Notes: generated by a model not told the origin, from the letters alone. DNA of 43,126 bases from Acidimicrobiia bacterium (GCA_025359845.1 JANYDT010000203.1:1-43126), one strand, 5' to 3'; counted from the first letter of the stretch, positions 1 to 9,578 are shown. Made by a program: numbers and translations.

Positions 1-1143
1 CTTCGGACTCAGTTCAGGCGTGGCGGCGACGTAGTACCCGCACACGACTTGTTGGAGCGGTGTGGTGGGTGAAGTGGCGGGCTCGGCGTGCGACGCGCCG
101 CTTGTGGCGGATTTCGTGGGCCTGCGCCGTGACTGTCGGTGGGGTGACCGGTCGAGTTGTTGCTCGTGCCAGGTGGGCGGAATGACATCCTCAGTCCCGA
201 TCGCGTCGAGCACTCCGACGAAGGTGCTCGCGACCGGCCCGTACAGCCCCCAGGTCCAGAGCATCAATCGACGGTGGTTCAATACCGACGACGATCGACA
301 CCGCTCCCTGGAGGCCGCCCCGAGCGCGGAACTCCCGAGATGCTCCCTCGTCGGCGGTGACGAAGAAGTCGACCTTCTGTCCCGGATCGGACGGTTCGAC
401 CGGGACGATCCTGCTCACGCGGGATGACCATCGGAGGGCACGCCCGACTTCGAACTCCAGCGATGTGTCGACACCCACGATGAACCGGTCGTTCGCGTTC
501 CAGGTTCGTTCTTACCCCCTTGGAATGAGACTTACCCGGACGATCGAGGTGGAATCGAGCCCGAGGTCCCCTAGTCGTCGATGCAACGCTGGTCGCCATC
601 CAACTGTGTTGAAGGCCAGGTCGCCGATGTCAGTGAGCAGAGGAACACGCTGGCGGAGTTGATCGGTCTGGATCTCGCCGAGCATTTCACGAAGGTCTCT
701 CTGCGTTCCGCCCAAAGGCAGGATCGTCTGGGCGCCAGGCGACCATCGCCCGAGGGGGCCTCCGTGCCCGTGGGAGTGCGAGCCACGACGACTACGTCGT
801 CGGGCCCGGACCCCTCGAAGGTCACGAGGATCAACCGTCATTCGGCATCCATCCTGTTACAGGCTAGTTCTCTCCCAAGTTCGACCTCCAGGCATCTCTG
901 TCCGCCGCCTACCCCGCGGGAAGCCGAATTCTGCGAAAGGGCTCAGCCTGCGACAGCGGTTTGGACCGTCCGACCATCACAAACATGACACCCGGATTCC
1001 AACCTGGACGACCTCCCGACCCAGAAACAGCGGACCTCTGCACCCGACCCCCATTTGTCGGGCCGGTGCACCAGTTCGCCAGCGTGAGAGTGCTCTAAAC
1101 GGCCCGACGTGTCTGGACGAATATCAACGTCCCGAAGACGGTT
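1..1143. other. No recognisable gene
   Basis: No convincing gene was found on either strand. Short minus-strand segments between about 190 and 840 look weakly coding (for example a stretch with MILVTFEGSGPDDVVVVAR starting near 834), but they change frame and match nothing I know. They could be the remains of one decayed minus-strand gene. Confidence 0.5.
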
Positions 1144-1557
1144 TCACGCGTTGGTTGGCTCATGTGACCGTTCGGAGGTGAGCGCACTGAGGCTGAGGGT
1201 GACAGGTCGCCGGTCGTCGTATTCGACGGTGAGTGTGAGGCGCCCGCCGGTTGCTTGTACGAACCGGTCGAGGGTGGATAGGAAGATTTCGTGTCGTCGT
1301 TCGAGTCGTGAGAGTTCGGATTGTGAGATCCCCATGGCTTCAGCGAGCGTGACCTGCGTGAGCTGCAAAGACATTCGTAGGTCGCGGAGTGTGGCCTGAC
1401 TTTGGGCCTGGCTAGCGGCGATTTCGCTGCGGGCGGCGTGGAAGCGGGGGAGTTGTTCGGCCCGGGCCACGTGGTCGCGGTGCGCGGTGCCTGCCCGCTC
1501 GTAGTCTTCGGAGGTTGGCTCGGTGTCGGCGGTGTCGATCGGGATTCGCTTCGGCAT
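1144..1557 (-). CDS. HigA-like XRE antitoxin
   Basis: A 137-residue protein with a helix-turn-helix of the XRE/Cro type in its second half (about residues 68-100; core TLAEAMGISQSELSRLERR). This is followed by the short beta-rich tail common in HigA-type antitoxins (GGRLTLTVEY). It should bind and neutralise the toxin encoded 15 bases upstream and repress their shared promoter. The toxin-first order is the HigBA arrangement. The N-terminal 60 residues are charged and have no recognisable domain. Family assignment is firm; the pairing with the toxin is inferred from order and spacing. Confidence 0.8.
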   Translation of the reverse strand: MPKRIPIDTADTEPTSEDYERAGTAHRDHVARAEQLPRFHAARSEIAASQAQSQATLRDLRMSLQLTQVTLAEAMGISQSELSRLERRHEIFLSTLDRFVQATGGRLTLTVEYDDRRPVTLSLSALTSERSHEPTNA

Positions 1558-1572
1558 GATGTTCTCCGGCGG

Positions 1573-1980
1573 CTAGTTCGGTAGGGGTTTGAGGCGGTAG
1601 CGGCCGCACATGCTGGCGAGGCGTGTCTCGGCTCTCATGACGTTGGCTGGGTACCAGGCATTCCCGAGGTCGGTCTTGTCGCCTCCGAGGAGAACAACTG
1701 CTGTGATCGTCCCGGTGTCTGTTCGACAGAATGCGTAGAGGATGCGCAGCACGGGTCGTTGGTCGGCGAACGGCGCGGCGGTTGAGGGTGGGGTGGGGCG
1801 GAGTTCGTGGAGGTGTCGGCTTGCGGCTATGGGTTTGGATTCAGGTTCGAGGAGGTCGCGGCCGTGGGTCGCGAGGGCGTCGAGGAGTGCGATGAGATCG
1901 GCGTAGATGTCGAGGAGTTCTTCGTCGTCGATGAACAGTTGGAGCCAGGCTGCGAAGTGAGGGTCGTAGCGAAGCTCCAC
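1573..1980 (-). CDS. RelE/HigB-superfamily toxin
   Basis: A 135-residue protein with the layout of HigB/phage-derived Gp49-like toxins: an N-terminal helical part, a central LHELRP segment, then RPVLRILYAFCRTDTGTITA and LLGGDKTD strands. Members of this group usually cut mRNA at the ribosome. The start is a GTG at 1980, chosen because a TANNNT box lies 8 bases upstream, consistent with a leaderless transcript. It is first in the two-gene unit with the antitoxin. The function is inferred from family and context; no catalytic residue can be fixed from the sequence alone. Confidence 0.75.
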   Translation of the reverse strand: MELRYDPHFAAWLQLFIDDEELLDIYADLIALLDALATHGRDLLEPESKPIAASRHLHELRPTPPSTAAPFADQRPVLRILYAFCRTDTGTITAVVLLGGDKTDLGNAWYPANVMRAETRLASMCGRYRLKPLPN

Positions 1981-1988
1981 CAGTAGTC

Positions 1989-2005
1989 ACTCTAACACAT
2001 ATGTG
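1989..2005 (-). promoter_or_regulatory. Toxin-antitoxin promoter and operator
   Basis: On the minus strand TAGAGT (1994-1989) sits 8 bases before the GTG start and can serve as a -10 box of a leaderless promoter. Just upstream, 1996-2005 is a perfect 10-bp palindrome (CACATATGTG), a natural binding site for the antitoxin. The role is inferred. Confidence 0.45.
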
Positions 2006-2190
2006 CTGCGACATCTATCGGCGGGCGGAAACCTTTTCGGGGTGGCTGTCGCATTTCGGTGGTTGACGCTGCGTTATCGGGGGTATGAGAGAAGCAATCT
2101 GACAACGCGGTTTCCGAAACACCCGGATTGAATCCACCGCATGCGCACGAATCTCCGAATCAAACCTAGACGGCCACCCGTACAAACTCC

Positions 2191-2868
2191 TCAACTCTCG
2201 ACTCCAATTCTCGGGGGAGGTTCACCCATCACGTCGACGGTTTGACAGTGTTGACCGATGAATGACGTCAACGGGCGCGGCAGGTTGTGCGGTGTCGCAT
2301 CAAGCGAACGCAACGCCGGGAACACCGAACCCACCGAGGGATGAGAGAGCTGCCACACCTGCTCGGGACGGTGTAGGTCCCGCAGCCTGGAGACACCCAG
2401 ATCGACGAGCGACGCCTTGTCGGGTAGCGCGTCGGCCAGCAGGGATGCCGTTGTCTCGGACACCAGGATCTGTCCACCATGGGCGCACGACCGCAGCCGG
2501 GCACAGCGGATGATGCTGCGCCCCATGTAGTTGGCCTGGTCGCGGAACTGCGCGTCTCCCGTGTGAATGGCCATACGCACCTTGAGCCACGGCAGTTCCG
2601 CCGATAAGGCGACCTGCGCTTCCAGTGCGGCACGAGCTGCGTCGGCCGCCCGCGAGAACGCCGCCACCACGCTGTCGCCCTCACCCTGCTCCACCGGTCG
2701 AACCCCGCCCGCCGACGCGATCGCCACGTCCAGGATCGCGTAGTGACGCTCAATGGCAGCGCCCATCTCCTCGCGCCGTTCATGCCAAAGCCGGGTCGAG
2801 GACTCCACATCGGTCAACAGGAACGTGACCGTCCCACCCGGAAGCACCAGCTGCGCGTGATCGGCCAT
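2191..2868 (-). pseudogene. Truncated class III adenylate cyclase regulator
   Basis: The protein opens with a class III nucleotide cyclase domain (about residues 10-175). VTFLLTDVESSTRLWHER holds the metal-binding aspartate, EGDSVVAAF the second metal site, and VRMAIHTGDAQFRDQANYMG the typical following segment. After the cyclase domain it reaches the linker motif LPRPLTSFIGQ, which in large actinobacterial regulators leads into an NB-ARC/AAA ATPase and LuxR-type helix-turn-helix. Here it stops about 25 residues later, so the ATPase and DNA-binding parts (normally several hundred residues) are missing. Start 2868 is preferred to an upstream ATG at 2928 because homology begins there. A remnant, or possibly a short stand-alone cyclase. 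Confidence 0.75.
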
Positions 2869-3457
2869 GACCGTTCCCCATCCCGAAGCGACGTAGTGAC
2901 GAGCGGCTAACGACGGCGACAGATCCACCGCTGCATCCTGCAGACCCAGGCCTCCAGGAACATCCTACGAAAGTCGTACATCGACCGCTTCGACGCCGCT
3001 GCTAACAAGACCCGAGGATCCGATCCCGCACCAGTAGTTGCAGGCGCGGAATCGTCTGGAAGTCGAGGTAGGCACTTCGTAAGGTGTCGGCCACACCCTT
3101 CACCGTTTGCGTTTGGATGCTAATACGAAGGCCTGGCACCCGACTCAGGGGCGTACCACTTCGTCGACCCCAAGCCGCTGGGGGCCAGAAGCACTTCCAG
3201 TGTCTGCGGGGTGGACACCAGCCCGTTCGTGCTGCGACTGTTCGATCGTGGCCGAGGTGCGAGGCCCGCGATCGGTCGGAACTCCCGCGCAAACTTTACC
3301 GACGATCGACGCGAGCGGCGTGCTCTTTGGCGTTTCGCGGGAATGAGCGAGGTAGTCGTCCTGCCAGCGTTCCGTCTTTGCCGTCGACTGCTTTGGGCGC
3401 TTCCTCCCTCCATGAGGTCTCCGCCGTTGGCGACGCCGAACCCGTAGCCTCTGGGCG
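2869..3457. other. No recognisable gene
   Basis: Nothing I can support. Short open frames exist on both strands, but none shows a domain, a ribosome-binding site and coherent composition together. Confidence 0.5.
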
Positions 3458-3709
3458 ATGGTCGTGATTGTCGTGCTCGTGGTGGTTCTGCTCGTGGGCG
3501 CGATTTCGTGGTCGAGGGAGCGCGCCGCCGTGCGTCGTGAAGAGGAGGTTCGCGTGGTGGTGGAACGCCTACGAAAGTGGCCGTGACGGCCGCGCACTGT
3601 CGGGTTGTCGGAGGCGGATACGCGTGCGACGGTCTTGGCCGTTGCGGACCAGTTGGTGGTTCCGTACATGGGACAGGCGAGACTCACAGCTCCCTCGCTC
3701 CGCCCATAA
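3458..3709 (+). pseudogene. Small membrane protein interrupted by TGA
   Basis: From ATG 3458 the frame encodes a very hydrophobic membrane segment (MVVIVVLVVVLLVGAISW), then a charged, coiled-coil-like stretch ending RLRKWP at a TGA (3584-3586). The same frame then continues with coding-like sequence (LSEADTRATVLAVADQLVV, then PYMGQARLTAPSLRP) to TAA at 3707. The simplest reading is one 83-codon gene with a nonsense mutation. A 42-residue membrane protein followed by an unrelated stretch is also possible. No family recognised. Confidence 0.4.
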
Positions 3710-3924
3710 GGGCCGTTATGCGCTCTGGGACTGCAGGGGTCGTTGACGTCGCAAGCACAAGTTGCGGTTGTGGCCAAGAGGGGTTGAGCGCCGGTGAGTT
3801 GCGCGTACCTGGGACGAGCACCTCCAAGAGGTCACCCGGGTGCAGAGACCATATGAGTCGAGCCCGCAGATGTCGTTCCGCGGAGTGGGGTAGGAGTCGA
3901 CAAACCCGGTAGCGTCAAAACGTG

Positions 3925-4479
3925 ATGACCGCATCGTTGAAGCGGAGGCTTCTCCTTCGTGTGGTCGTGCTCGGTGCACTTTCTGCGGCCTTTGCGGGGC
4001 GGGGATCAGAGTCGGTGGCGACCACGTCCAAGAGCGAGAAGTTGCCTTGTTACGGTCAAACAACGGCGCCTCCGGCGGACTTCACCGTAGTGCTGGGCGT
4101 CGTGGCTCTCCCGGCAACACCCAGGGCCCATGCTCTCCAAACAACTCTTACCTATGGAGGAGAGCGATTCCGGCTGTTCGCCAAGACGGGTCTCTGGTAC
4201 AAGGGCGGGAAGCGGTTCGAACTCTCCGTACCGGCCAATATGGTCGATCAGTTTGCGATCGGCTGGGGCGGGCCAGGGGTACCAAGACCGTTTGCGTACT
4301 CGGACGCATGCGCCGGAATGTCACGCGAATGGGTCGCTGTTCCTGGTGGCTATTGGGTGTCGGAGACGATGTGTGTGCCACTAAAGATCCGTGTCGGGTC
4401 CCGAATGGCGACGGTCCGAATTGGGATCGGTACCCCGTGTGCGGGCCAGGCGCCGCCGGTCGGGGCTACTGAGTCCTAG
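3925..4479 (+). CDS. Secreted conserved hypothetical protein
   Basis: A 184-residue protein with an N-terminal signal sequence (basic KRR, hydrophobic core LLLRVVVLGALSAAFA, then a polar stretch), so it is probably exported. The mature part contains VVLGVVALPA, RLFAKTGLWYKGG and FELSVPANM blocks, a tryptophan/glycine turn, two or more cysteines (SDACAG, SETMCVPL) and a GIGTPC end. This resembles a family of uncharacterised actinobacterial secreted beta-sandwich-like proteins. A GTG lies directly before the ATG; TAGCGT (3910-3915) upstream could be a -10 box for a leaderless message. Function unknown. Confidence 0.7.
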   Translation: MTASLKRRLLLRVVVLGALSAAFAGRGSESVATTSKSEKLPCYGQTTAPPADFTVVLGVVALPATPRAHALQTTLTYGGERFRLFAKTGLWYKGGKRFELSVPANMVDQFAIGWGGPGVPRPFAYSDACAGMSREWVAVPGGYWVSETMCVPLKIRVGSRMATVRIGIGTPCAGQAPPVGATES

Positions 4480-5704
4480 ATTCGGGACTGGTTGGGTCTC
4501 CCGAAGGAGGGCTTGACGCAACAGGCGGTCGAGCTGGTGCAGGAACCATCTTAGGGGGCTTACCTCTGCCGCTATGGCGGGCGTTAGGCTCGCCGTAGCG
4601 CTTCGGTCAGCTCGGTCGAAAGCAGGGGCGCAAGCATGCAGCGAGGGACGCCTCTGATCCTTCCCCCGGTTCTTCCACCTAACGAGGGTGAGCATGGCCC
4701 TCCGCTGGGTAGCTTCGTGTGGGTTTGAGCAGGTCGCAGTAGGCGGGGCATTGCGTCCAGAGCGCTCCATTCCGTCGAATTGGCCAGAGTTGAGTAGCAA
4801 AATGAGTAGCGAAATCGCGTCGCGGGCCAACAGCTACTGCGGTGAGCCGTGAGTCATCGCCGGGCGGGCGATCGGCTCGGCCAACCGTCGCACGGTCTCG
4901 GTTGCGACCACGATTGGCAGCATTCGTCTTGCGCCGTTGCCGTCGCTGCGCAGACCGACTTGACCGGCGGCGACTTGCTGGAGCGTAGTCCGAGGCTGCG
5001 CGGAATGGACTTCTCGCCGGAGACCATGAACGAGGCGGGCGGCTACCTCGATCGGCGCCTCTTCCGACCCGAGTGGAGCGACATACGGCTTGATCGGATG
5101 AAGCGCAACGTGTCGACGCTCACCACATCTCACCACCTACTACGCCGGCATCGCACGGGCGGCGGAGGAACGGGCAACCACTGGGCCCACCGTCGGGTGG
5201 TCAAGTGCGTGCACAGCACCTTGCCTGGCCCGGCGCCGTCGACGGCCAGACCGCCATCAAGATCGCCCGAATCCGGCTGGAGCGACGGCATCGGTCTCGC
5301 GCCGGCCCGCCGCCTGATAGAAACCGAGGGCGGTCAGCTACGGCGCGCCCATCCGGGCCCCTGCCCGCGCTTCGAAATCGTTCTCACGATCTAAAGGCGA
5401 GGAATCTGATCACTCGACCGGAGATTCCGATTCGGGAATCGCGACTTCAGACGTCGACGACCCGAGCGGCGCGTGGCGTGACCGGCTGGCACCGCGGCCC
5501 GTCCTGGCAATCCGGCCCCTTGATTGCGCTGGACCACCCACAGCGACGCAGCGCCTGAGCCGCTGTACAACACGGCGTGCCAGGCGTTGAAGAACGACTC
5601 GGGCTTCTGGTCGCGGTGCGCCCACTTCCACCCGGCCTCCTGGCCTAGAGACACGCAGACCTAACTCAGCCACTGTCGGGCTCCGCGTATCCGTAGGTGT
5701 ACTT
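4480..5704. other. Gene-poor stretch
   Basis: No recognisable gene. The longest frames (for example + 4849-5394) are arginine/proline rich and lack motifs. Short peptides such as MDFSPETMNEAGGYLDRRLF near 5005 look coding but are isolated, which suggests debris rather than an active gene. Confidence 0.45.
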
Positions 5705-5736
5705 GTGACGGCGATCATGATCCTGATCGCCGTCAC
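5705..5736 (-). terminator. Strong hairpin after nucleotidyltransferase
   Basis: A perfect 13-bp inverted repeat (arms GTGACGGCGATCA and its complement) with a 6-base loop, 21 bases beyond the stop codon of the minus-strand gene at 5758. No clear U tract follows, so termination would be hairpin-driven. A protein-binding palindrome is the alternative. Confidence 0.6.
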
Positions 5737-5757
5737 GATCCGGCAGTCGTTCGCTAC

Positions 5758-6278
5758 CTAGAGTTCGTGTTCGAAACTCCGTTTCGGCGCACGAAGCTCG
5801 GACTCGACACTGGGGAACATGGTGCGCACCCGGAGACGCTTGTCCTCGTTGAGCGGTTGACGGAGCATCCGTTCGGTGAGCTCGATGATCTTGTCCGGAT
5901 CACTGAGCTTGAGGTGTTCGGCGAGCCAACTGATGTCTGGGTGGTCGCTCGTGCGGAACGCCGCGACCTTCATGGCCAACATGACGTCCGGGTTGGCGCG
6001 GATGACACAGATCGAGCTGCCCTCGAACGCGGCCGCACCGACGCGTTTTTGGCCGGTAGCCACACTGATCCTTGTTCGTTGAGCCACGACTGGGGAAGGT
6101 TCTGCTCTCTCGAGACGGCGTGCGCGGCGTGTAGCACCGCACCGTGCGGTTCCCGGATGCTGTCGACGTCATGGGTCGCGTCACGAGAGTGATAGCCGAG
6201 CGCCATCGCGGCGCCACCGAAGATGTACACCTCGCCGCGCACGTTGTCCCGGCGGAGACGCTCATCGACGGCACCCAA
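5758..6278 (-). pseudogene. Frameshifted nucleotidyltransferase (DUF6036/AbiEii-like)
   Basis: The 5' part encodes GEVYIFGGAAMALGYHSR followed by THDVDSIREPHG: the GG motif and D-x-D of a minimal nucleotidyltransferase fold, as in DUF6036/AbiEii-like proteins of toxin-antitoxin or defence systems. The frame then shifts near a T5 run (6046-6050). The second frame continues with the typical helical C-terminus (PDVMLAMKVAAFR and DISWLAEHLKLSDPDKI) to the stop at 5758. No ATG is available in frame at the 5' end (6278 is a TTG), so the start may also be lost. One indel would restore about 170 codons, so decay or sequencing error are both possible. Followed by a strong hairpin. Confidence 0.7.
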
Positions 6279-6355
6279 CGCATTGATCAGGTCGTTGCGT
6301 CCCAGGTTGTGACGGTCCGCGATGCGCGGACGGCAGGCCGTGACGGCGCTCGGAG

Positions 6356-6390
6356 CACTTCAGCCTTCTGAAGTGTCTCTGGGCTACGAT
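6356..6390 (+). promoter_or_regulatory. Promoter with 8-bp palindrome
   Basis: CACTTCAG-CCTT-CTGAAGTG (6356-6375) is a perfect inverted repeat covering the expected -35 position. TACGAT at 6385-6390 is a plausible -10 box 7 bases before the ATG at 6398. This suggests a leaderless, regulated promoter for the small secreted protein. Regulator unknown. Confidence 0.45.
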
Positions 6391-6397
6391 GTAGCCG

Positions 6398-6775
6398 ATG
6401 AACCGTATGAGCTTAGTTTTTGCAGTGCTGCTTCTCGGCGTGTTGGTTGGTCCAGGGCAAGCCCAGGCCGACCCGGCGTTCTGCGGTACGCTGAAAAAGG
6501 CTTTCAGTTCACTCGACGGGATCAAGAAGCCAAACTCGGATCAGGCGAAAAAGGTGGCCGCCACCGTCTCGGGTATGCTGAGCAAGGGTTCACCGCCCGC
6601 TGAACTCCGAACTTCTATCGTCGATTTCACAAATGGTCTCAAAGTGGCCGCCAACGTAATCGGCAACAAAGCTGATGCCAAGTCATATGCTCAGAGCAAC
6701 GGCGGGAAGAAATACATAAAAGCAGGACAAGTGCTTTTGCAATGGGCGGGAACCAAGTGTCCGTCTACGAAGTAA
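6398..6775 (+). CDS. Small secreted protein, unknown function
   Basis: A 125-residue protein with a clear signal peptide: MNRMSLVFAVLLLGVLVGPG then AQAQADP, a typical signal peptidase I site near residue 25. The mature domain of about 100 residues is lysine and alanine rich, apparently all-helical, with two cysteines (FCGTLKKAF near its start and TKCPSTK at the end) that could form a disulphide joining the termini. No family recognised. Codon use is less GC-rich than in neighbours, with several AAA/AAG lysines, hinting at acquisition. Expression is probably from the palindrome-containing promoter just upstream. Confidence 0.7.
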   Translation: MNRMSLVFAVLLLGVLVGPGQAQADPAFCGTLKKAFSSLDGIKKPNSDQAKKVAATVSGMLSKGSPPAELRTSIVDFTNGLKVAANVIGNKADAKSYAQSNGGKKYIKAGQVLLQWAGTKCPSTK

Positions 6776-6888
6776 GATTGGGCCTGCCGCCAGTCCGATA
6801 AATAGCCAGCACGTATTGACCTTTGCCATGCGAGACCCTGGATTCTGCCTGCCGATCTCGCACAAAACGAAGTGTCCGGCTGGCCGGG

Positions 6889-7108
6889 TCAAGGCCGGTG
6901 GTAGGACGCGATGAACGCGACGCGGAACCCCATCCGTTCATACAGTCCCTTCGCGTTCGGGTTGGCATCGACCTGTAGCCATAGTTGTTGGAGTTGGGGA
7001 TGGCGCCGGGCTTGTTCGAGCACCGCGGTGACAACCGTCGCGGCTAGCCCCCGGCGCCGCTGGTCGGGCACGGTTGCGACGTTGTACACGAATCCGGGTT
7101 GTGGACGA
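6889..7108 (-). pseudogene. GNAT acetyltransferase C-terminal fragment
   Basis: The fragment carries the acetyl-CoA-binding motif A (VATVPDQRRRGLAATVV) and the following NAKGLYERMGFRVAF segment typical of GCN5-related N-acetyltransferases. It begins right after an in-frame stop upstream of PQPGFVYNVATV, so the N-terminal half of the roughly 150-residue domain is missing. It overlaps the start of the next plus-strand gene. Probably a remnant cut by insertion of the neighbouring element. Confidence 0.7.
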
Positions 7109-7396
7109 GTCGCCGCTCATCATCAGTCGTGAAGAGATCGAGGGACTTCGACGCTCCCTGGCCATCGGTAACGGTCTCCCATCCGACCAAATCCGGCGCC
7201 TCCTCACCACCTGCTATGGGCTCCTCGAACGACTCGGGGTCTCGACGCCCGCGACACACGGCTACGAATCGAACTCGACGCACTACGTCCACTGATCAGC
7301 GACGTACGAGCCCGTCTCTTCGCCCTGCACCACGAACTCCATCCGCCAACGCCGACCGCCGGACCCGCCGAGCAGCGGATGCAACCCGGAAGCTGA
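7101..7396 (+). pseudogene. Small helical protein, frameshifted
   Basis: From GTG 7101 the frame reads DESPLIISREEIEGLRRSL and RRLLTTCYGLLERLG. After about 7235 the coherent sequence continues in another frame (DTRLRIELDALRPLISDV, FALHHELHPP) to TGA at 7394. Together they would give a roughly 98-residue helical protein. It precedes the ParA-like gene and is probably an accessory gene of the mobile element. No family recognised. Confidence 0.45.
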
Positions 7397-7676
7397 CCGC
7401 GTCCGGTTGTCGCCGGACCGGCCGCGCGCCACGCTCGCGTCAACCGGTGACGCGCCGCGGCGCCGAGATCATGCGCAGCAGACGCTGCGTGAGCGTGCCA
7501 GTGGGCGTGACGACCAGCGGTGGCGCTCCGGTCGGGAACGGCCGGGTCGGGTGGCGGTGGACCGGGACGGCTCGTTGGCGCCTGGTGCGCCGGCGGTGGT
7601 GGCTGAAGAGGTTGCGGCCAACCCCGCAGGACCGGTCCTGCGAACCCCGCAAGCGTCCCGAAAAGGAACTCCCGAA

Positions 7677-8335
7677 ATGCCGATCATCACTATCCACACC
7701 GCCAAAGCCGGTCAAGGTGCCACCGTCACCGCCGCTACCCTCGCCACCCTCTGCGCCGCCGCCGGGCAGCGAACGCTACTCATCGACGCAACCACCGGCG
7801 ACCTCCCCGCCGTCCTCGGCCTCACAACAACCCAAAGCCCCGGCCTCGCCCGCTACCTCACCGACCCCCACGCCCCAACCATCGACACCCTCACCGTCCC
7901 GGTCGTCGAGAACCTTGACTTTCTCCCACTCGGCGAACCCGACGCCATGCCCACCACACTCGATACCGGATACGTGACCGGTGGATGCGACCGCTACGAC
8001 ACCGGATCATCGACGCCGGCACCCGACCCGTCAACGGATGCGACACTGCGGCGACCGTGTTGCTCGTCACCCGGCCGTGCTACCTGGCGCTGCGCCGAGC
8101 CATCGAAACCCGCTACGACCGTGCCGTGTCGTGCTCATCAACGAACCCGGACGAGCCCCTCACCGCAACCGACATCGAAGCCGTACTCGATCGCCCCATC
8201 GTCGCCACGGTGCCCTATGAAGTGGCCGTCAGTCGAGCGGTTGACTCCGGTCTGCTCACCTCGCGAGTCCCGCGGATACTGGGGCGAGCGCTGCGTCATC
8301 TCGTCCCTACCCTCACCACCCAGGCCGGTGATCGC
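7677..8335 (+). pseudogene. ParA/MinD-like ATPase, several frameshifts
   Basis: The start ATG 7677 has a ribosome-binding site AAGGA 9 bases upstream. The N-terminus has a deviant Walker A (TIHTAKAGQGATVTAATLA, where KGGxGKT would be expected), then RTLLIDATTGDLPAVLGL, the Walker A' region of ParA/MinD ATPases. The remainder lies in other frames: IIDAGTRPVNGCDTAATVLL (Walker B region), a two-way shift near 8127-8145 (VVLINEPGR), then LTATDIEAVLDRPIVATVPY. At least three indels are needed to join it. In intact form it would resemble MinD/TadZ-like ATPases of integrative elements. The missing Walker A lysine pattern suggests altered ATP use even before decay. Confidence 0.65.
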
Positions 8336-8336
8336 C

Positions 8337-8755
8337 ATGCCCGGCTTTCCTGTCAACGCCGAAACCGAGAACATCACTATCGTGCGCGGGTACACGCTGG
8401 CGCAGCATCGCCACAGGCCCGACAGTGTCTATGCCCGCTAGACTTTTTCACGATCAGCGCGATCGGGTGCGCAGCATTCCTACTGTGGGAACGCCTCAAC
8501 GACCACTTACCCGACCAGCCGGGCGCGTCCGTCGAACTCGGATGGAATGAACTCACCCGATCACTTGGCCTCACGCCCGGCCGCGGCGCCAAAGTGTTGG
8601 CCCGCCTCGTCGACTTCCACCTCGTCCCCGCCGAAGGCTGGTTCGCCGTTCGTAGCGCCGCCCCGACACTCAAACCCGCGCAGCTCGAGCGCCTCGCCGA
8701 GCATTGCCCGCAACTCGCCGCCAGCCACGACACGTTCGCTGTCGCTGCGGCGTAA
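8337..8755 (+). pseudogene. Mobile-element hypothetical protein, one frameshift
   Basis: ATG 8337 opens MPGFPVNAETENITIVRG and ends at a TAG (8441). Loss of one C in CGC-CTA-GAC would explain that stop, since the next frame continues with LDFFTISAIGCAAFLLWERL, a winged-helix-like stretch (LGWNELTRSLGLTPGRGAK) and ends at 8755. The repaired product would be about 139 residues. The LTRSLGLTPGRGAKVLARL segment resembles a helix-turn-helix, so a regulatory role in the conjugative element is possible but unproven. Confidence 0.5.
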
Positions 8756-8780
8756 CCGTTCACCCCTACGATTCTGAAAT

Positions 8781-8816
8781 CGGGAAGGCCCGCCGGATCA
8801 CCGGCGGGCCTTCCCG
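8781..8816. terminator. Perfect 16-bp stem terminator
   Basis: A 16-bp GC-rich perfect inverted repeat with an ATCA loop, 25 bases after the plus-strand stop at 8755 and overlapping the 3' end of the convergent minus-strand frame at 8798. It probably terminates both directions. Confidence 0.85.
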
Positions 8817-9169
8817 CGCCCAGGGCCGTCAAACGGTCTCCCACCAGAAAACGGTGTCGGCCCGAAAGCACGGATCGGGCCGACCCGGCGGACGCCGTCC
8901 CAGCCCGTGGTAGCGGCCTCCTGGAGTACTTCGCGTAGCGGCCACTGCCCGAACAGGGCATCACAATCCCGACAGCCCTGGGACCAGTACTTGCGGCCCG
9001 CCGTCTTCGACCACCGCGGCCGCAACACTCCGAGCCCAAGGCGCTCCCGAAGCGGCCCCCACTCGGCGGATGCGAGTTCCTCGCACAGCTTCTCGCCCGC
9101 CTCGAGAACGCCCATATCGGCGACCTCGACCCCGAGGATCACACCACGTTCGACGCGCAACAGCGCCAA
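8798..9169 (-). CDS. Conserved hypothetical, zinc-ribbon-like C-terminus
   Basis: The coherent part runs from LEAGEKLCEELASAEWGPLR through LRPRWSKTAGRKYWS to CRDCDALFGQWPLREVL. The CxxCDALFG signature is seen in uncharacterised actinobacterial proteins, and a single CxxC may be half of a metal site. The only upstream starts are TTG 9169 and internal GTG/ATG codons, so the N-terminus is probably truncated. The last 25 residues are read through the terminator hairpin and may be non-native. Convergent with the ParA-like block. Confidence 0.45.
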   Translation of the reverse strand: MALLRVERGVILGVEVADMGVLEAGEKLCEELASAEWGPLRERLGLGVLRPRWSKTAGRKYWSQGCRDCDALFGQWPLREVLQEAATTGWDGVRRVGPIRAFGPTPFSGGRPFDGPGRGKARR

Positions 9170-9578
9170 CAGCCTGGCCGCCGATCAGCAATTAACCCGA
9201 CACCAACCCTTCATCCATGACCGTCTCCCTTCGAATTTCGGCCGACCACACACACGCGAGGCCAGCCATCGAGGAGGGCCACGAGACACCGAAAGCCGCA
9301 GCCGAGTCCGTCCTGCGCCTCAGCGCCGGACTCCCCTCAACGATAGTCACACCAGCGCGAACACACCCCAAACCTCGTCGCGACGAAGCGAGTCAGCGAA
9401 AGAATCGAAGGGCCGATGCAGCAACGGAACCAGGTCCGACACATCTGGAGGTCCTCGCTGCGGACCTCCAGGACGATGCTGCGAGTCAACAGAGTTGACA
9501 CTGGCGACCTCCGAGCAAGCTCGGTTCGCCGGAGCCGATGTCGTCGCCGATTCCGCTCCGCGTTCATTGGTCAATCTT

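Noticed and set aside
4849-5394. 181-codon open frame in the gene-poor zone
   Set aside because: Arg/Pro/Ser-rich, no motif, no ribosome-binding site; likely non-coding.
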